From positions 66,636,433 to 66,700,432 of the forward strand of contig OX104112.1 of the NCBI GenBank assembly GCA_944474755.1: a stretch of 64,000 bases of DNA, given 5' to 3'. Below are positions 22,331 through 36,300 of the stretch, in pieces. The position numbers and the translations under genes are program-made. How positions within the stretch are numbered: the stretch's first letter is position 1; every line of letters starts with the position of its first letter. The notes under the pieces were generated by a model that worked only from the letters and a program-made list of their open reading frames with translations, was not told where the DNA came from and did no database searches. Source of the stretch: Limnoperna fortunei. Taxonomy: Eukaryota; Mollusca; Bivalvia; Mytilida; Modiolidae.

Positions 22331-24699
22331 ATCTTATATTATGAACATGTAATATTTTGTAACTTTAATCATGCAACTTTTTATGGCACAGTAATATTCA
22401 AAGTCACACAGTCTAATCTTAGCGATTTTGCGGCAGTAAAATGCCCGATAGCATCACCCAAATCATTAGCAACTATACAAACTAGATGTGTTCTGGGTAA
22501 TAAGACGCAAGAGCCACACCCGGTTTTGTTTTATCGGTCGGATTGTTATTTTTTTTTACACAATAACCTCTTCCATTCTTGCTTTCAATATTATGGCAAG
22601 AATTGGGGTTTGCATAATCAGAGGGCGGAACCCAATTTTTTTTCAATAGTTAATGTACTTTACTACCAGTTTAATTTAATGGAAAAGTTTAGGTTATTTA
22701 GTATAAAATTTAAAGTAAAATAAATGTCTTTTCCATAGTTATCTCTGTGAGTTCTTAGCTTACCTTCCTGGAACGACGAGCCTTTGTCCATCCAACAGTA
22801 AACAACGGCATTTTGCAATTAAGTTAGTTTCTGTCAAATCCGCTATTTGGTGACTCTCCTCATGGAGAGTCATTACTTTGTTTACTGGTGTGAGGTTTCG
22901 TCATTGGCAACGAATAAGTGCTGTCAGAAATACCTTGATACGACACAGAAGAGTCATTAGTAGAGTATGATTCGACACAGATGATCACAGATCTAGCGAA
23001 AACATACGCCGAATTTTACTGCCGTTATAATCCGAAGTTAATTTTGTGATTTGTCGGATTAACCTCCAAAAAAGCAAAAACACAAAAACAAAAAAGAACA
23101 AAATACGCGAGGGTACGAATATTCGTTCTAGCGAAAACAGTGTCTTTTCTTTGCCACTTGATTTCTATGCAGAGAAGACATGACGTGCAAATACCAATAC
23201 AGCAACGTCATTATTTTAAAAGCCTTTAATAGTGCTAGATCTCCGGAAAAGACATTGGGCGCTATCAAAATGACCTTTCCTTGTTTACAATTATTTTTTT
23301 TCTTTTTTTTTAATGTGCCTGTCATCGCATTTGGGCATTAAAATATTCTAAAATTGCTCGGACCATTTCTTTGCAGATTAAAAACTCTTAATATAATTGA
23401 TATTAAATTAAATTAAGTTTCGTCTTTTTTTCGCGGCATTTCTGCTCTGAAACTTATTACAAAAAGTTGTTAATTGCATGAACGTGCACTTAGGTTCGAT
23501 TTTGATATCAAATTCACATTTCATGAACTTTGAATTATGGTCGAAATGCCCCCATGTGCGCAGAATCAGTATTATGACTATAGAAACATAACATAGCGCA
23601 TGCATGTTTAAACTAAACACTACCAGTTAACATTAAGACTACTCTACGCATTCTTTCAGTTTTTGTAAGAACATATATGTAGCAAAAATAAGAACTTTCA
23701 GTGGCGGATCCAGGGGGGGGGGGCGTAAGGGGCGTACGCCCCCCTTAAAAAAAGGAAAAGAAAAAAATAGAACGGGGAGGGTATCAACCAGCGCCAAAGG
23801 CAAAAATGTAATCCCCGCTCGTCCTCGCCATAAATTAATGCATTAACGATACATGCGCCTCTGCGAGGCGCTGGAGGACACTCCGTGACCCCCCTTTTCC
23901 GATATCCTCTTTTTACGCCCCCCTTTCGAAAATCCTGTATCCTCCCCTGACTTTATCATTTGGTACAAACTTCTTTACATATGCTACAGATCTCTTTAAT
24001 AGAACTGAAAACAACTACCTCTAATGTCTATTTCAGTCCTGAAATGTATCAGAATACACTGCAATGCATGCATACAGTGTCCTTTCTATAAAGTTAATTT
24101 GCTAGGAATATGTTTTAATTTTACTGTTTTCCTGCTTGTTTACATTACTTATATGTGTTATGTATTTGCCTATATTCGCAATGTTCTGTTGTATGTGCTT
24201 GTAATTTCATTTGTGCCTTTTAGTTTTGCTATGTCGTGTGATATTGTGTATGGATTTAAAAAATCTTTGTGTTTTTAGTTGTGCTACACTTTTGTCTGTG
24301 TATCTCTAGGGAATAGAATTATATAGGGTTCGTGAACACGTTATTGCATGAAGAGAGTGACCTAGAATGTTCTCTAACAGATCTTAAGAATTGGTCAGTA
24401 TCGACATTTGTTTCACGCCACCACTGTAGTTGCATGTTTCACGGTACATTGGAAGGCCGCTTTTAACTGCTGAGAAAATAGATGCTTAAAGTTTGGAAAG
24501 AGGTTTAGTAAGACAATTAGTAGACAAAACAGAATGCCACTTGTGTAACTTGGGTACACAGTAGAGTAATGAAAGATCTGGTTCCTCTTCTTCGGCCACA
24601 ATGCCAAAGGAATACAAATCTAATTTATGATTTTTTCAGAATATCCTGATTTGTTAGTGTCGATCTACTTCCTGACATTAATTAAGTTGTGAGTATATA
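22331..24699. other. Noncoding region
   Basis: Apart from the 23700-23952 repeat and a small perfect hairpin (GACTCTCC-TCAT-GGAGAGTC near 22853) I see no gene. The 132-residue open frame at 22325 has no recognisable features. Confidence 0.5.
23700..23952. repeat. GGCGGATCC-CCCC type dispersed element, second copy
   Basis: Begins AGTGGCGGATCCAGGGGGGG, then CGTACGCCCCCCTTAAAAAA; ends CCCTTTCGAAAATCCTGTAT. Same family as 20376-20662. Confidence 0.6.
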
Positions 24700-24977
24700 T
24701 ATTGGTGCCTCGTTGGCCGAATGGTTAAGGTAGTTCGTCTACTTTTTATCACGTGGTCTGTCAACACTGAGGTTGCGGGTTCGAGTCTCACTGCGGGCAG
24801 GGTGTAATCGATTCCAATCTAAATTGACAAGGATTGCCAGTTTTTCTACCAAAGGTCGGTGTTCTTTGCGGGTACTTCGGCTCCCCCCAATAAATATATC
24901 ATGGACGCCATGATATAGCTGAATAATTGCTGGGGGTGGCGTTAAACATCATTCAAACAAACAAACAAACAAACATA
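24700..24977 (+). mobile_element. Full-length tRNA-derived SINE
   Basis: A-box TTGGCCGAATGGTTAAGG, long variable region, B-box GGGTTCGAGTCTCACTGC, then CAAGGATTGCCAGTTTTTCT, ATGATATAGCTGAATAATTG and GGCGTTAAACATCATT before (CAAA)n. This copy defines the family in this window. Confidence 0.9.
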
Positions 24978-25019
24978 TTTTTATGTTTTATGAGCCAAAA
25001 ACTGTTAGAATCATATTTT

Positions 25020-25280
25020 AATACTGTCAAAGATTTGCTTACCCTCAGAGGGATTCGAACTCGCACCGTTGTAACACTGTTTGCACTATGTCTAGACCAC
25101 TCGGCCAAATCCGCTATATAAAAATATAGCTTCATTAACCGGTGAAACATAGCGATAGAAATAGTACCTTGGTATTAGCGTGTAACGATGGAATTTTCGT
25201 AAACAATTCGTATTAATCTTGCTTTTTGTATATATTATATAGGATGACAAATTTACATGTCATACAGTCACAGTAAGTAA
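25020..25280 (-). repeat. tRNA-like repeat, copy 1 of 2
   Basis: The minus strand reads TTGGCCGAGTGGTCTAGA (A-box) and GCGAGTTCGAATCCC (B-box) with a long variable arm, tRNA-Ser/Leu-like, but the acceptor stem does not pair. Homology to copy 2 continues about 150 bp beyond the tRNA-like part, so this is a dispersed repeat rather than a tRNA gene. Confidence 0.7.
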
Positions 25281-25884
25281 ATTATATACACAAGTTTGGT
25301 AACCATATAATATATATCTATCTAGCAGATTTCCGGAGAATCAGAAATACAGCGTTAATACCAATATTTAAATGCGTAACAAATTAAGCCCAACACTGTT
25401 AAAATTAGATTTTAATACTTTAAATTTAGGTGTAGGACCACCAAATACCGGGAACCAGTCCAGAGGGTGTACGTAAAAGTAGTACTATTCAACAGACAGG
25501 CTCCCTCTTGCCTCATATAGAATTTGAACAGCACATGATACCAGAATAAATTTGGTATTTTTTGGAAAACTGAATAATCTAGGAAACTTGAGGATAAAGT
25601 TTTATTGGTTTTAAATGAACATAAAAATGTTGAGAGTCATGCAATATTTTTGGACTGAAATAGAAAGTGAAAGTAGATTTTTATACCACGTGGACTTCAG
25701 GTTGAGCGTTCGTTCTTATATGCCATGAAACATATTGTGAAATTTTGATAGAATGTTCACCCAGTGCATGTTTATATGGAACGGAAGTGTCACTTAATTT
25801 GAAATAAAGGTAAATTTTCTAGGATAAGTCAAAATTATCAAATTTTAATATAGCTGAAAAGTAAAAAAACAATGGTGGTCCTAA

Positions 25885-26180
25885 AAATGTTTCGCTTACC
25901 CTCTGCGGGATTCGAACTCGCACATTATGGCACCGTGGCACCTATTCGCCCGCATAATGTCCAGTGCTCTAAACCTCTCGGCCAAACTAGCTATATAAAA
26001 TTAAAGCATCATTAATCGAGGTAAATAGTAGAGATAGACCTAGTACATATGTACTAGCATTTGGGCCTTGGCGATAGAATTTCGTAACCAATGCGTATTA
26101 TGATGACAGTAATCTTATTCAACGTTTTTGTATATATTTTATAGGACAAAGTTACTTGTCATACAGTTATAGCTGTTGTT
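25885..26180 (-). repeat. tRNA-like repeat, copy 2 of 2
   Basis: Same layout as 25020-25280: TTGGCCGAGAGGTTTAGAGC, a longer variable arm, GCGAGTTCGAATCCCGC, AGAGGGTAAGC; flanks share ATTTTCGTAA-like and TTTGTATATATT words. Confidence 0.7.
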
Positions 26181-27395
26181 CACATTAATGTTATTGCGGA
26201 CCATAAACATTTGTGTAGTCTAGTGTCTCTGAATTACTTTCGTGCAATCCATCAGGTTCTAGATGCATCTAAAATGTTTCTCTAAGCCTTCTGGTTGATG
26301 TATCCCACTTTGTTTTTTTGCGGTAATTTGAAATTTTACAGTATCAAAAGGGTCCAGTAGTTTTAATGTGCCGAGTTAATAGACGGTTTCCTTTTTTGTG
26401 AAAAAGGAGCGATTGTTGTCAAGTCGCATAATGAAAGCTGTCCTAACTCCAAATATCTATATGTAAATACAACTGCTGGATTTACAGGAACAATTGGAGT
26501 ATATTGCTAACCTTTGTTTTAAGTTATTATGCTTCGAAATGTGCTATGAACGTATGCTGCTTTACAGAGTTTACAATGACTACGATTTCATATATGGTAG
26601 CCCCTGGTTTGAAGAACGGTTTGTTTTTACTCGAGCACTGACACTAACATCTTTCAGACTTTTTGTCGACGGTATGCCCTTATAGGTGTTTTGAAGGAAA
26701 ACCGCTTTATTTTGTTTTCAAGTGGATCGTTTTCAATTCATCGATTCCAATGTTTCTTTATATTTGAAAAATGAAAAAGTCAGGGTGGTTAAGTTTATGT
26801 GGCGTCTTTTGAGTAGATGTTTATGAAGCTCATTTTGACGATGATTTTAGATATTTTTGTTGAGCACATTTTTTATATCTATATTCGGGTAACAATCGTG
26901 ATATCTTGAAGTATTATTACAGAAACTGAAAACAAAACGAAAGTAAAAAATGAACATACGCAAGGCGGAGCTTTTACATCCAATTTTGGTTCTACTTGTA
27001 GTAAGTTATTTCATGGCTGTTTTAACCATACATTAAACTGGTACACATAATCAACTGATTAAATTAAGAGCATACATACTCATTGTCTCTTTTATATTAA
27101 ATAAAAGAAAAGCAAATACTCTATTCAAATGTACCATGAAAAACATGTTTGTCATACATGCCAGTTTTTAGAATGCTAGTCTGTTGACGAATCACGCAGA
27201 TGTTTTACAACCTTTATTTTAAAAATATTTAAAGTTAGGGAACCAAACATGCTCCCACAGTTGAAATAAACATGAATACTATAAATTGAAATGACATGAC
27301 TAAAAGCTAGGTAAATATACTACGTATAATGACTAAATGAAATGGGTATAACAAAGATTTCAAAGACTTTATATAAAATTAGTTACACCATTCAT
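26181..27395. other. 3' flank of the lectin-like gene
   Basis: AT-rich, no recognisable gene or repeat. Confidence 0.5.
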
Positions 27396-30300
27396 TTACA
27401 TGAAGCATCTAAAGCTTGTTGTTTTCTTAGCTAAGTTCACTCCGTAATAACCAGCTGTTCCTCTAAGGTCATCAACACAAGTATTCAGAAAAGAAGTAGT
27501 AGCTTTCTTAGTGGCGTTTACACTGGCATCATTCTTCCAATAGTAAAAACCCATGTCGTTGTCAAATAGTGCACCAATCAGAACATCATCATTCATCCCT
27601 GAAAGTTGTAAGAAAAAAAAATCTACGATGAGATAAGTATTCAAAAACCGATAAGTCAAGAACGGACAAACAATTTTAAAAGTTCTAATGTTGGTTCGAT
27701 AACATGCCATATAATAAATAAACTCAACTTATACATTAATTACAAACCAACTCAGATTCAGAAAATGGAAGCGGGAGGTTTGCGAAGCCATAAAAACTGG
27801 TTTAACCGACCATTTCTTTTGAAATGCCTGTACCAAGTCATTGCTATTAAGTTGATGGTTCTAAAGTTTGCAATTTTCTGTTGGAAGCGTTGGACTCGCG
27901 TTTCAGTATCTTAAAATAAATCAAACAGTTTATTTTATATACACGTGAAATAAAATTTTAATAAGCAAACTACCAAATTTAATCAGTTATCTCATGTGCT
28001 AGTTTTGAATATATATGTTGAATCTAGGGCAAAGACTGGCAGTGTTTCAATTACTTTCGGTGTCTATGTTATATGTTTACATGCAAACATTTACTCTCTA
28101 TCTGCGAAAATATAAATCCAACCAAGAACCGCGCTTATACAGTCCAGGATACAGTCCTTGATAAATTAAAGTCGTCTGAGGTGGCAAAGGTTATACAATT
28201 TACGGCACAAGATCCACGCTCGTGCGTTGAATCAAGTATTATCAGAAGCGTTAAAACTTTAAATATTGGTAAGCTAAAAATAAAAGAATTAACTAACAAA
28301 AATGAAAAAGGTCTGCCTAATATGGCTAGGCCACGGAAATAATTACTCAGTAAACAAACAATTTTGATAAGTTAACACTTATTCCACTGTTAATGTTGTT
28401 TTTTTTAAAGAAAAACCTGTTAAACTTTTTAAAGTCGAACATTTATTCAGTGAAGGTTGCAAGTCTCAATAAACAATTTCTTCTATGGGCGATGTGTTGT
28501 AGAAAGAAGGTTAACTAAGTTTTTACATTTGACCTGCGTACATTACTTTAACAGTTGTGTACTGTTCAGATTTACAATGTTTCTTTGTTGCATCAGGTAC
28601 GTTTGATAAGTAATAAATTATAAAATATTCTTTTGATGATTTTCCTTTAAATTGCTATAATGTATAAAGACAGAATTATAATTTCGATGATAAAAGTATG
28701 TTTTGTTTGAAAAAATATGTGGCTTTGATTAAATGTCACCAAAAACCTATATTCAATTTATGGAGGTACATGTATGTTATTTTTAATTGTGCTATTTTCA
28801 GCAGAATGACTGTATAAACATTTTATAAATGTACACAAACTTATACAATTCATAAATAAATAAATAATATTTCACGTCACTTCCGAAATGAAACCTCTTG
28901 GGAGAATATATTTTTAAAACCATCATCGTCCTTAAAGGCAGGATAATTTGCCACGATTGATGACTTGTAATTTTGCAACACAAACGCATGGCATATAATA
29001 TAATTGGTATACTATTGACTAACTATTCGTTATTTGAATCATTATGAGAAACAATTTCTGTAGACCACACTGAATTTTTAGAACACATACACAAACATCT
29101 TTATAGGTACATATGTACACCCAGTCTTATTCAACCTACGACCAAGAACAAGAAATCAAAATACAATGTTTTACCTTGAGCAGTTTCAATCACGTTAAAG
29201 TATTCGTTCACTTGGAAAGCACAAACTTCCTGTAATTATTATAACATGTATTTATTGAATGCATATAATAAAGTATGTAACTATCTTGAATTCAAGATTT
29301 CATAAGCACACGAAGTGTGCGCAATGGAATCATAATTTTATGAATAACCAACGACAAGATATGAAAGTGTTTTCTCCCCTTGGCTATCGGTAGATGGCGC
29401 TGCAATCAGCCATTTAAAAGCTTTGTTTGAAAAAGATTATCTCATTCTCCAATTTGGTGAGCACTATATAAGCAACTGGAGAAATAATTATTATTGTGTA
29501 TCATCAAGAAAATACAAGTATAAACTCTAGATAGTACATGTTTATACTGATATGTCCTTAATGGTTAGGATTTCAATTTTAAAACAACTAACATAGACAA
29601 AATAGACTTTATATACAATAAACAGAAGATGCACAAATTTCAAATATCATATACAGTTTTTTGACATGTTTAAATGTACAATGTTAATGTCTTATTCTTC
29701 TGTCTTCTGTTTCTTTATATACATGTATGTGTACCCTCTTGGGATTCTGGATTTATCTGGAATTAGAGTAGTTGTAAAGACTTAATAATCAATGCTCATA
29801 AAATATTTCCATATATTACTACTAGTACATGTATATACATCTGAAATTGATGACATTATTAACAATTTAAATAAGAAGTACATGTATTTACTGTAAATGT
29901 ATTCTTATGCATAGTATGTAGGTACACCAGGGAATGGGTGGGTGGGAACACTTTCATATCTTGTCGTTGGTTATTCATAAAATTATGATTCCATTGCGCA
30001 CACTTTGTGTGCTTATGAAATCTTGAATTTCATTTCATAACCGCCGACAAGATATTCTAGTGTTTTGTTTAAAGCTTACAAATTAGACTTTTACCTTGGT
30101 TACAATACTGCCTGTTGGAATGCAGAACATGTACTTGATAATAAAGGTTTATTATAGAATCTTGCAAATGTTGACATATTTGACCACCGTGCTTGGTTAA
30201 GGATTTGTGATGCAGAGACACCTGCTCTTAGTGCTTTAGATGTGCATGCAGCTCTAGTTGAATGTGCTGTAAAGTCTACTGAGCTAATTCCTGCCATTGA

Positions 30301-33300
30301 AATGACAGTTTTTAGCCAACGTGCAATAGTGCTGGTTGTGACTGGATGAAATGGTTTAACCACACTCAAAAGTAACCAATTTCTATTGATTCTGTCATTT
30401 TTAGTTCTATATTCACTCGTCTAAATATGTCCTTAAGCACTTAACCACACATAAATTATCATCTTCAAATTGGTGGAAAAGTAGTTCTGGGAATGCTTTC
30501 CCAGGTTTACACGTTTTTGTTAGTTTTGGTAATGTGAATTTAATATGATCACCTTTATCACACATGTATTGGATATGCAATTTATTAATTTCAGATACTC
30601 TGCCTGCTGAGGTCAAAGCCAATAACATTGTTAATTTAAGAACCAGTAACCTTAGAGAAAGTTCTTTGTTAGGGCCCAAGGCTTCTAAGCATCTAAGAAT
30701 CACATCAACGTCCCATGAACACTGATATTTAGGCTTGGGTGCACGAGAATTAAAAATGGCTCTCATGTGGTTTTAAATTGCTGGGTGTTGTCCAACTGGC
30801 ATACCTTCAATTAAACTATGACCCCTAGATATAGCAGACCTGTACGTGTTTATAGTTCTGTACTGTTTTTTGTCAACAAACAAGTCTGTCAGAAATTCTA
30901 TTATATGTTCCAAAGATGTCTGAACAGGATTAGTTTGTTTTGAATGACACCAGCTAGCCCATCTTTGCCAGGCTGACTTGTAAGATGCTCTGGTGCCTGG
31001 TCTCCATGCGTTTGCGTATAACTCTGCAGCTTTTTTTGATAATTTGTTTGTAATTGGATGTTCCCCGATACCCTCCATGCTGCTAAGTGGAGGTTCCCTA
31101 TCATCATTAACGGGCGTGGTTGACCTTGGGGTGATTTCAGGAGCAGATTGAATGATGGTAGCCGAATTGGATCTGCTACTGAGAGTTGAAGAAGAAGCGG
31201 ATACCAGGGTTGTGCTTGCCATATTGGTGTTATTAAAATTATTTGTGCCTGTTCTTTTTATACTTTTGCCAAACATTTCCCTATCACAGAAACAGGAGGA
31301 AATGCATAACCTTTTATTTTTGCACAGTTTTGTAAAAAGGCGTCTTTAGCCAAGGCACCTGGGTCTGGACGCCAACTTATGTAATTTTGAAGTTGACAGT
31401 TTAGGCGTCACGCGAATAAATCTGTATCGCAATGCCCTAGAATTTGAAGCACTTGCTGAAAAATGTTGGTGTCTAGCATCCAATCTGATGCGTCTAGATT
31501 GTTTCGCGATTCCCAGTCTGCTAGAGTATTTAGGTCCCCGGGAAGATATTCTGCTGATAGGAGAATTTCTCTCTCTTTGCACCATTCCCAAATCTCTTTC
31601 ATTATTTTGGTCATGCCTAAGGATCTGGCCCCCCCCCCCATGCGATTTATGAAGGATACTGCTGTTGTGTTGTCTATTCTTAAATGGACATGTAATTGTT
31701 TCTGATTTTTTTACAAAGGCTTTTAGACTGAAAAATGCTGCTAGAAGTTCTTTGGAATTTATGTGCAGAATCTGTTCGTCTAGGGACCAACTCCCCCCTG
31801 TTTTTTGATTTGTGTAAATTCCGCCCCATCCTTTGTTTGATGCGTCGCTTGTTATTACTAAATCTGGAGTAGGCGATATGATTGAGCGGCCGTTTGAGTG
31901 TTCTATCTGGTCTATCCACCATGCTAGTTCTTCTCTGGCCTCTTTCGTCAATTTTATTTCGGTTTCGTATGATTTGCCTATCATTAACCCTTTGATTTGT
32001 AACATTTGAAGAAACCTGCTCTGAAGATTGGCTGGAATTATGGCCTGTATTGTGGAAATCAATTTTGCTGTTATTTTTGACAATTCCCTTACAGATATTA
32101 TTTGCTTTTTTAATATTTCTCGACAAGTTTGTTTGACTTTTAAAACCTTTTGATCCCACAGAGTGAATGTCATTTCTAGTGTGTTTATTTGAAAACCTAG
32201 AAATTCTATTTCCTGAGTAAGGATTATGATTGATTTTTCCCAATTTATGACAAACCCCAGTCGCGTCAGAAGGAAGATTGTATTGTCCCTCGATTGCACA
32301 AGGTTTTCTTTTGTGTCTGCCATTATTAGGATGTCGTCCAAGTAAATAATTAGACGAGTCCCTAACCTTCTTAGAAGACTGACTATGGGTTTCATCATCT
32401 TTGTGTAAATGCGTGGAGCACTTGCCAGTCCGAATGGAAGACAACTGAACTGAAATTCTCTCCATACGAAGTGCAGAAATTTTCTGTCTTCCAGGTTTAT
32501 GCTTATTGCAAGATAGGCATCTTTTAGGTCTATCTTGCAACAATAATCCCCCTTCTTCAAAATGTCTTTGACCATGTAAAGTCCTTCCATTTTGAAGTGT
32601 TCGTATGTTATGAACTTGTTTAAGTGTTTTAGGTTTATAACTGGACGGTTTCCCCCATCCTTCTTGGGAACCAAAAACATGTTGCTTAGAAACTGATCTG
32701 ATTGGGGAGAAACAATCTGTATCGCCTTTTTGATAACATATTTTGTATTTATTGTTCCATGAGATTGGTTTGCTCTTGACTGAATTTTGGGCGATTTGGT
32801 ACCCAACTTTGAATTGGGTTTTGAAGAAAATCTTTCTTTTAACCCTTTACTGTTTGAAGTATGTATTGATCTTTTGTTATTTTTTGCCAATATCTTAAAA
32901 AACATTTCAGCCGAACTGCAATTGGAAGACTGTTTTGCCAATCTTGAATTTGGAGTTGCAGGTCCAAAATTATTTGTGACACGTTTACTTCTGTCACTTG
33001 TGAAATTAAAGGTAACTTTTGTGGAAGTTCTGCCTGTAAGGGAGTTTTCCACATTGGCCGGAGATTGTTTCTCAGTGGTACCCTTTTGAAACTCTGAGTT
33101 TTGTACCAATACTGACCTTCTGATACCGCCTCTCCTTGCGTTTCCTCTATAGTTTCCTCTGGGATTTCCTCTACTTCGGCCCTCGACCGTATCTTGGGCT
33201 GAGGGCCTGAAATGAAAGGGCTGCTCATAGAAGTCCCTTCTGGAGTGTCTTGAATGGCCATACTGTGGCTCGTGTACTCCCTTCGAGGTCTCTTTTGTTT

Positions 33301-36300
33301 CTTTCTATCGTTCTTATACTTTTTCCGGCCGTTTTTAAAACAATTGGCTATTTCCGAAGCTTCATTAATGGTTTTGCTGGATTTTTTTAGTACCTTTTTG
33401 AAGCCCTCTCCGAACAGAGTTCTATTGTTCGTATTACAAGTAATGACGGACTCGTTTTTATCTAACAGCTCTTTGGCTGATTTGTAGTCATCAGTTATCT
33501 TGATCAAGGTATTTATGCGTCTGTGTCTATCCACAGCTACGCTAGCCTGACCCAGACAGCAAACCGATTTTTCCATTAACGTGCACATGTGTGCAATATC
33601 TACCGCATCCACTTTCGTATTCTCTTTGGACTTTTCTCTTAAATCGTCCAAAATCTTCCATAGCTGGGATAAAGGTCCCAATGTCTTGAAAATCCTTTTC
33701 TGGATTCCTTGTACTCCTTTGTCAGCTCCCTTGTCGATTCGGACGTTCAACTTGTCCGAAATCGGAAAGACGTAGTCGTCCATTCGTAAGCAATTAAACG
33801 CCTCGTCTTCCGGAATGGGGGCCGTCTCAGGAATATGTTTGTCGATGATTTCATCTTTGACAAAGGTTGAAAATTGCTTCCTAGCTTACTTAAACTGAGT
33901 ATTGGACAAGATTTGTCTTTTGGAAGGATTTTCTGTGGGATCGAACCTTTCGTATGTTGTACATGACGAAACTGTTTCTGAATACACACTTCCCTTTATT
34001 GGTCCAATGGCGTGTAATTCGATATCCTCGTGGTCCGACTCTGATGAACTTGACGAGGATTTGCTAACTGAGCTTGAATCGGACTCAGAGGAACTGTCTG
34101 AGCTCTCTTCGTCACATCTTTTCCTCTTTTTCACTCTATACTGAGAGTTTTTTGCTGAGAATTTAGCTGGCAGTTGACTACTTGAACCGCCGCCATTTTT
34201 CGGTCGAGTCGTGTGTACTTACACGATCAGCGACGCTCATTTTTTTGGTGAATATTCCAAATCTTAAAACTATAAGATTAGCGCCGAAAAAGTTCACAAT
34301 ATTTATAAAGTTGAAAGTAGTCTTGTTAAAAATTATCGTTATTAATTCGGAAGTTGCTGATGCCGCGTGGGAGCCAAATTGGAGAATGAGATAATCTTTT
34401 TCAAACAAAGCTTTTAAATGGCTGATTGCACCTCCATCTACCGATAGCCAAGGGGAGAAAACACTAGAATATCTTTTCAGCGGTTATGAAATGAAATTAC
34501 AAATCACTTTGATAGCCGTCTATTTAACTATGTCACTAATATATGGTTTGTATAGGTTGCCCAATTTAATAGGTTGTTTCGGATCGCCACTATTCCAGAC
34601 TGTAAAAGTAACTCACTAGCTTGTACACACAGCCTCTTTAGCAGACTGCCAAAGTAACTCACTTGTAGAAAAGGCATCTATAGTACACTGTCGAATTAAC
34701 TCACTAGATTGCACAAACAGCCTCTTTAGTAGACTGCCAAAGTAACTCACTTGTAGAAAAGGCATCTATTGTACACTGTCAAAGCAACTCACTAGATTGT
34801 ACAGACCACCTATATTAAAATAACTCAATAGTTGGTACATCCTATGTATAAAATCCTTTTGTCTCATTATAAGTATTTCTTGACAGTATTCTATAATAAC
34901 ACGTTTTGATATAGTTTTAATTGGAAAATCACACATCTATAAGGTGCACTATTGAAATATGTCAATATAATTCATATACTAGAATTAATTTGACATGTCA
35001 ACTTAATATGTATACGTAATAAAACTCAAGTATGAAACCAACGAATAATTATCCCGAAACCATATCGTCGCGGCCTAAACCGGAGCCTGAGTTATGCACC
35101 AACATTCATGTAATGACTTGTGCACAGTGTAAAACAGGCATGTGTATTACCAGATAGTTATTTGATGGATTGTTAAAATTCAAACGTTTGAACAGTTATT
35201 GGAACACTTTGGGTTTTTCTTATTAAATATGCTTTTTTTGTAAGTTGATGGAATACGTAGTTTATTGTTTTGATAATTTCTTAGCAACGTGTAAACACAA
35301 TCCGTGATTTATAGAAAAAAATTGATGTTAATAGTATTAATGATTCATGAAAGAATTTTTTATATTGTGCTATAGGCTTATTGTTTTGCTTTAAACATAT
35401 TGGAATATTTTAAAATTAAAATCTGCCATATAATTGTCTGCTGTATATGCTTTATATATTGTGTCTTTGGTTAAAAAACTCATACAACTGATTGTCATCT
35501 TAACCTGCTAGTAGGTCACCGATCAATCAAGATGAAAATGTAATGTTTGAGTTTATTAACTTAAGTACACAAAATGGAATATTTACCAAAACATAGATGC
35601 ATGCATGTTTTGTTATTTATTCCATTTTATGGGTCCCTTTTACAGTTATAAATAAATCTGATTTAACGAATTCACTAATGTTGAAACTTTGTTTTTGTTT
35701 CTTTAAATACATAAAGCATTTGATGTTTTACAGGAGGAAAAAAAAAAGAAAACCGACCGAACAAAAAGAGCCAAAAGTAAAGGGGCAGTTACAAATCCGA
35801 ATATAGACAAAAACACACAACGCAACATCAAAACCAAAAACACAAAAACAGCAAGAAAGTAACCCGAACCCAATAGAAACCATGTGTGCACTCAGGTGCT
35901 CAGGACGAGAAATTTCCTTTATAGTATAAAATCTTTTACTTAAATCATCTGCTTTCCTCTTCCCCGAGAGTTCTTCCTACATAAGTGATACTTTCGGTAT
36001 CATTTATTGAAGTACATTATATTCGCTAATTGAATATGTGAAAAAGTGAGGTATGATCTGTGATCAGACGTTTGTTATTTTCTGTGACCCACTTGCGCTC
36101 TTCGCCCGTCAGCATATAGAAAATTATTATTGTATGTATTAGGCTACATTAGTTTTAAATGTTGTATAACTTGAACTAAGTCACATTTTCATTTTGAAAA
36201 GAGTTTATCCATAATCAAGGGCAATTTATAATAAACAGACATACGTTACAATTTACTTCAAATGTAACAGAAATTACAGCGCTAGCATAGCATTGCACAA

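Larger units (their letters stand above)
29290..34498 (-). mobile_element. DIRS-type tyrosine-recombinase retrotransposon, structurally complete, coding broken
   Basis: In minus-strand order it carries gag-like, RT/RNase H and tyrosine recombinase frames. It has ~90-bp inverted terminal repeats (29368-29457 and 34374-34464). An internal complementary region (29949-30067) matches the left outer end (about 29291-29370) and, abutting it, the right outer end (34463-34497). This layout is diagnostic of DIRS elements, which replicate through a circle and integrate by recombination, usually without target duplication. At least two in-frame stops and two frameshifts make this copy non-autonomous. It lies in the same orientation as, and inside intron 3 of, the lectin-like gene, its left edge about 60 bp from the 29175-29229 exon. 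Confidence 0.95.

Noticed and set aside
22325..22723. 132-residue plus-strand open frame
   Set aside because: Starts at the edge of a SINE and shows no recognisable protein features.
25030..25112. tRNA gene (minus strand)
   Set aside because: A and B boxes are good, but the acceptor stem does not pair and the same unit recurs with extended flanks at 25.9 kb.
28073..28342. 89-residue plus-strand open frame in the lectin-gene intron
   Set aside because: No recognisable domain, no splice context and opposite strand to the gene; kept as unproven.
28868..28995. Minus-strand stretch reading NYKSSIVANYPAFKDDDGF in the lectin-gene intron
   Set aside because: Protein-like, but no clear acceptor or phase fit with neighbouring exons.
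31346..31690. C-terminal ~110 residues of the long DIRS RT frame
   Set aside because: Shadow reading after a frameshift; the conserved RNase H continuation is in the neighbouring frame.
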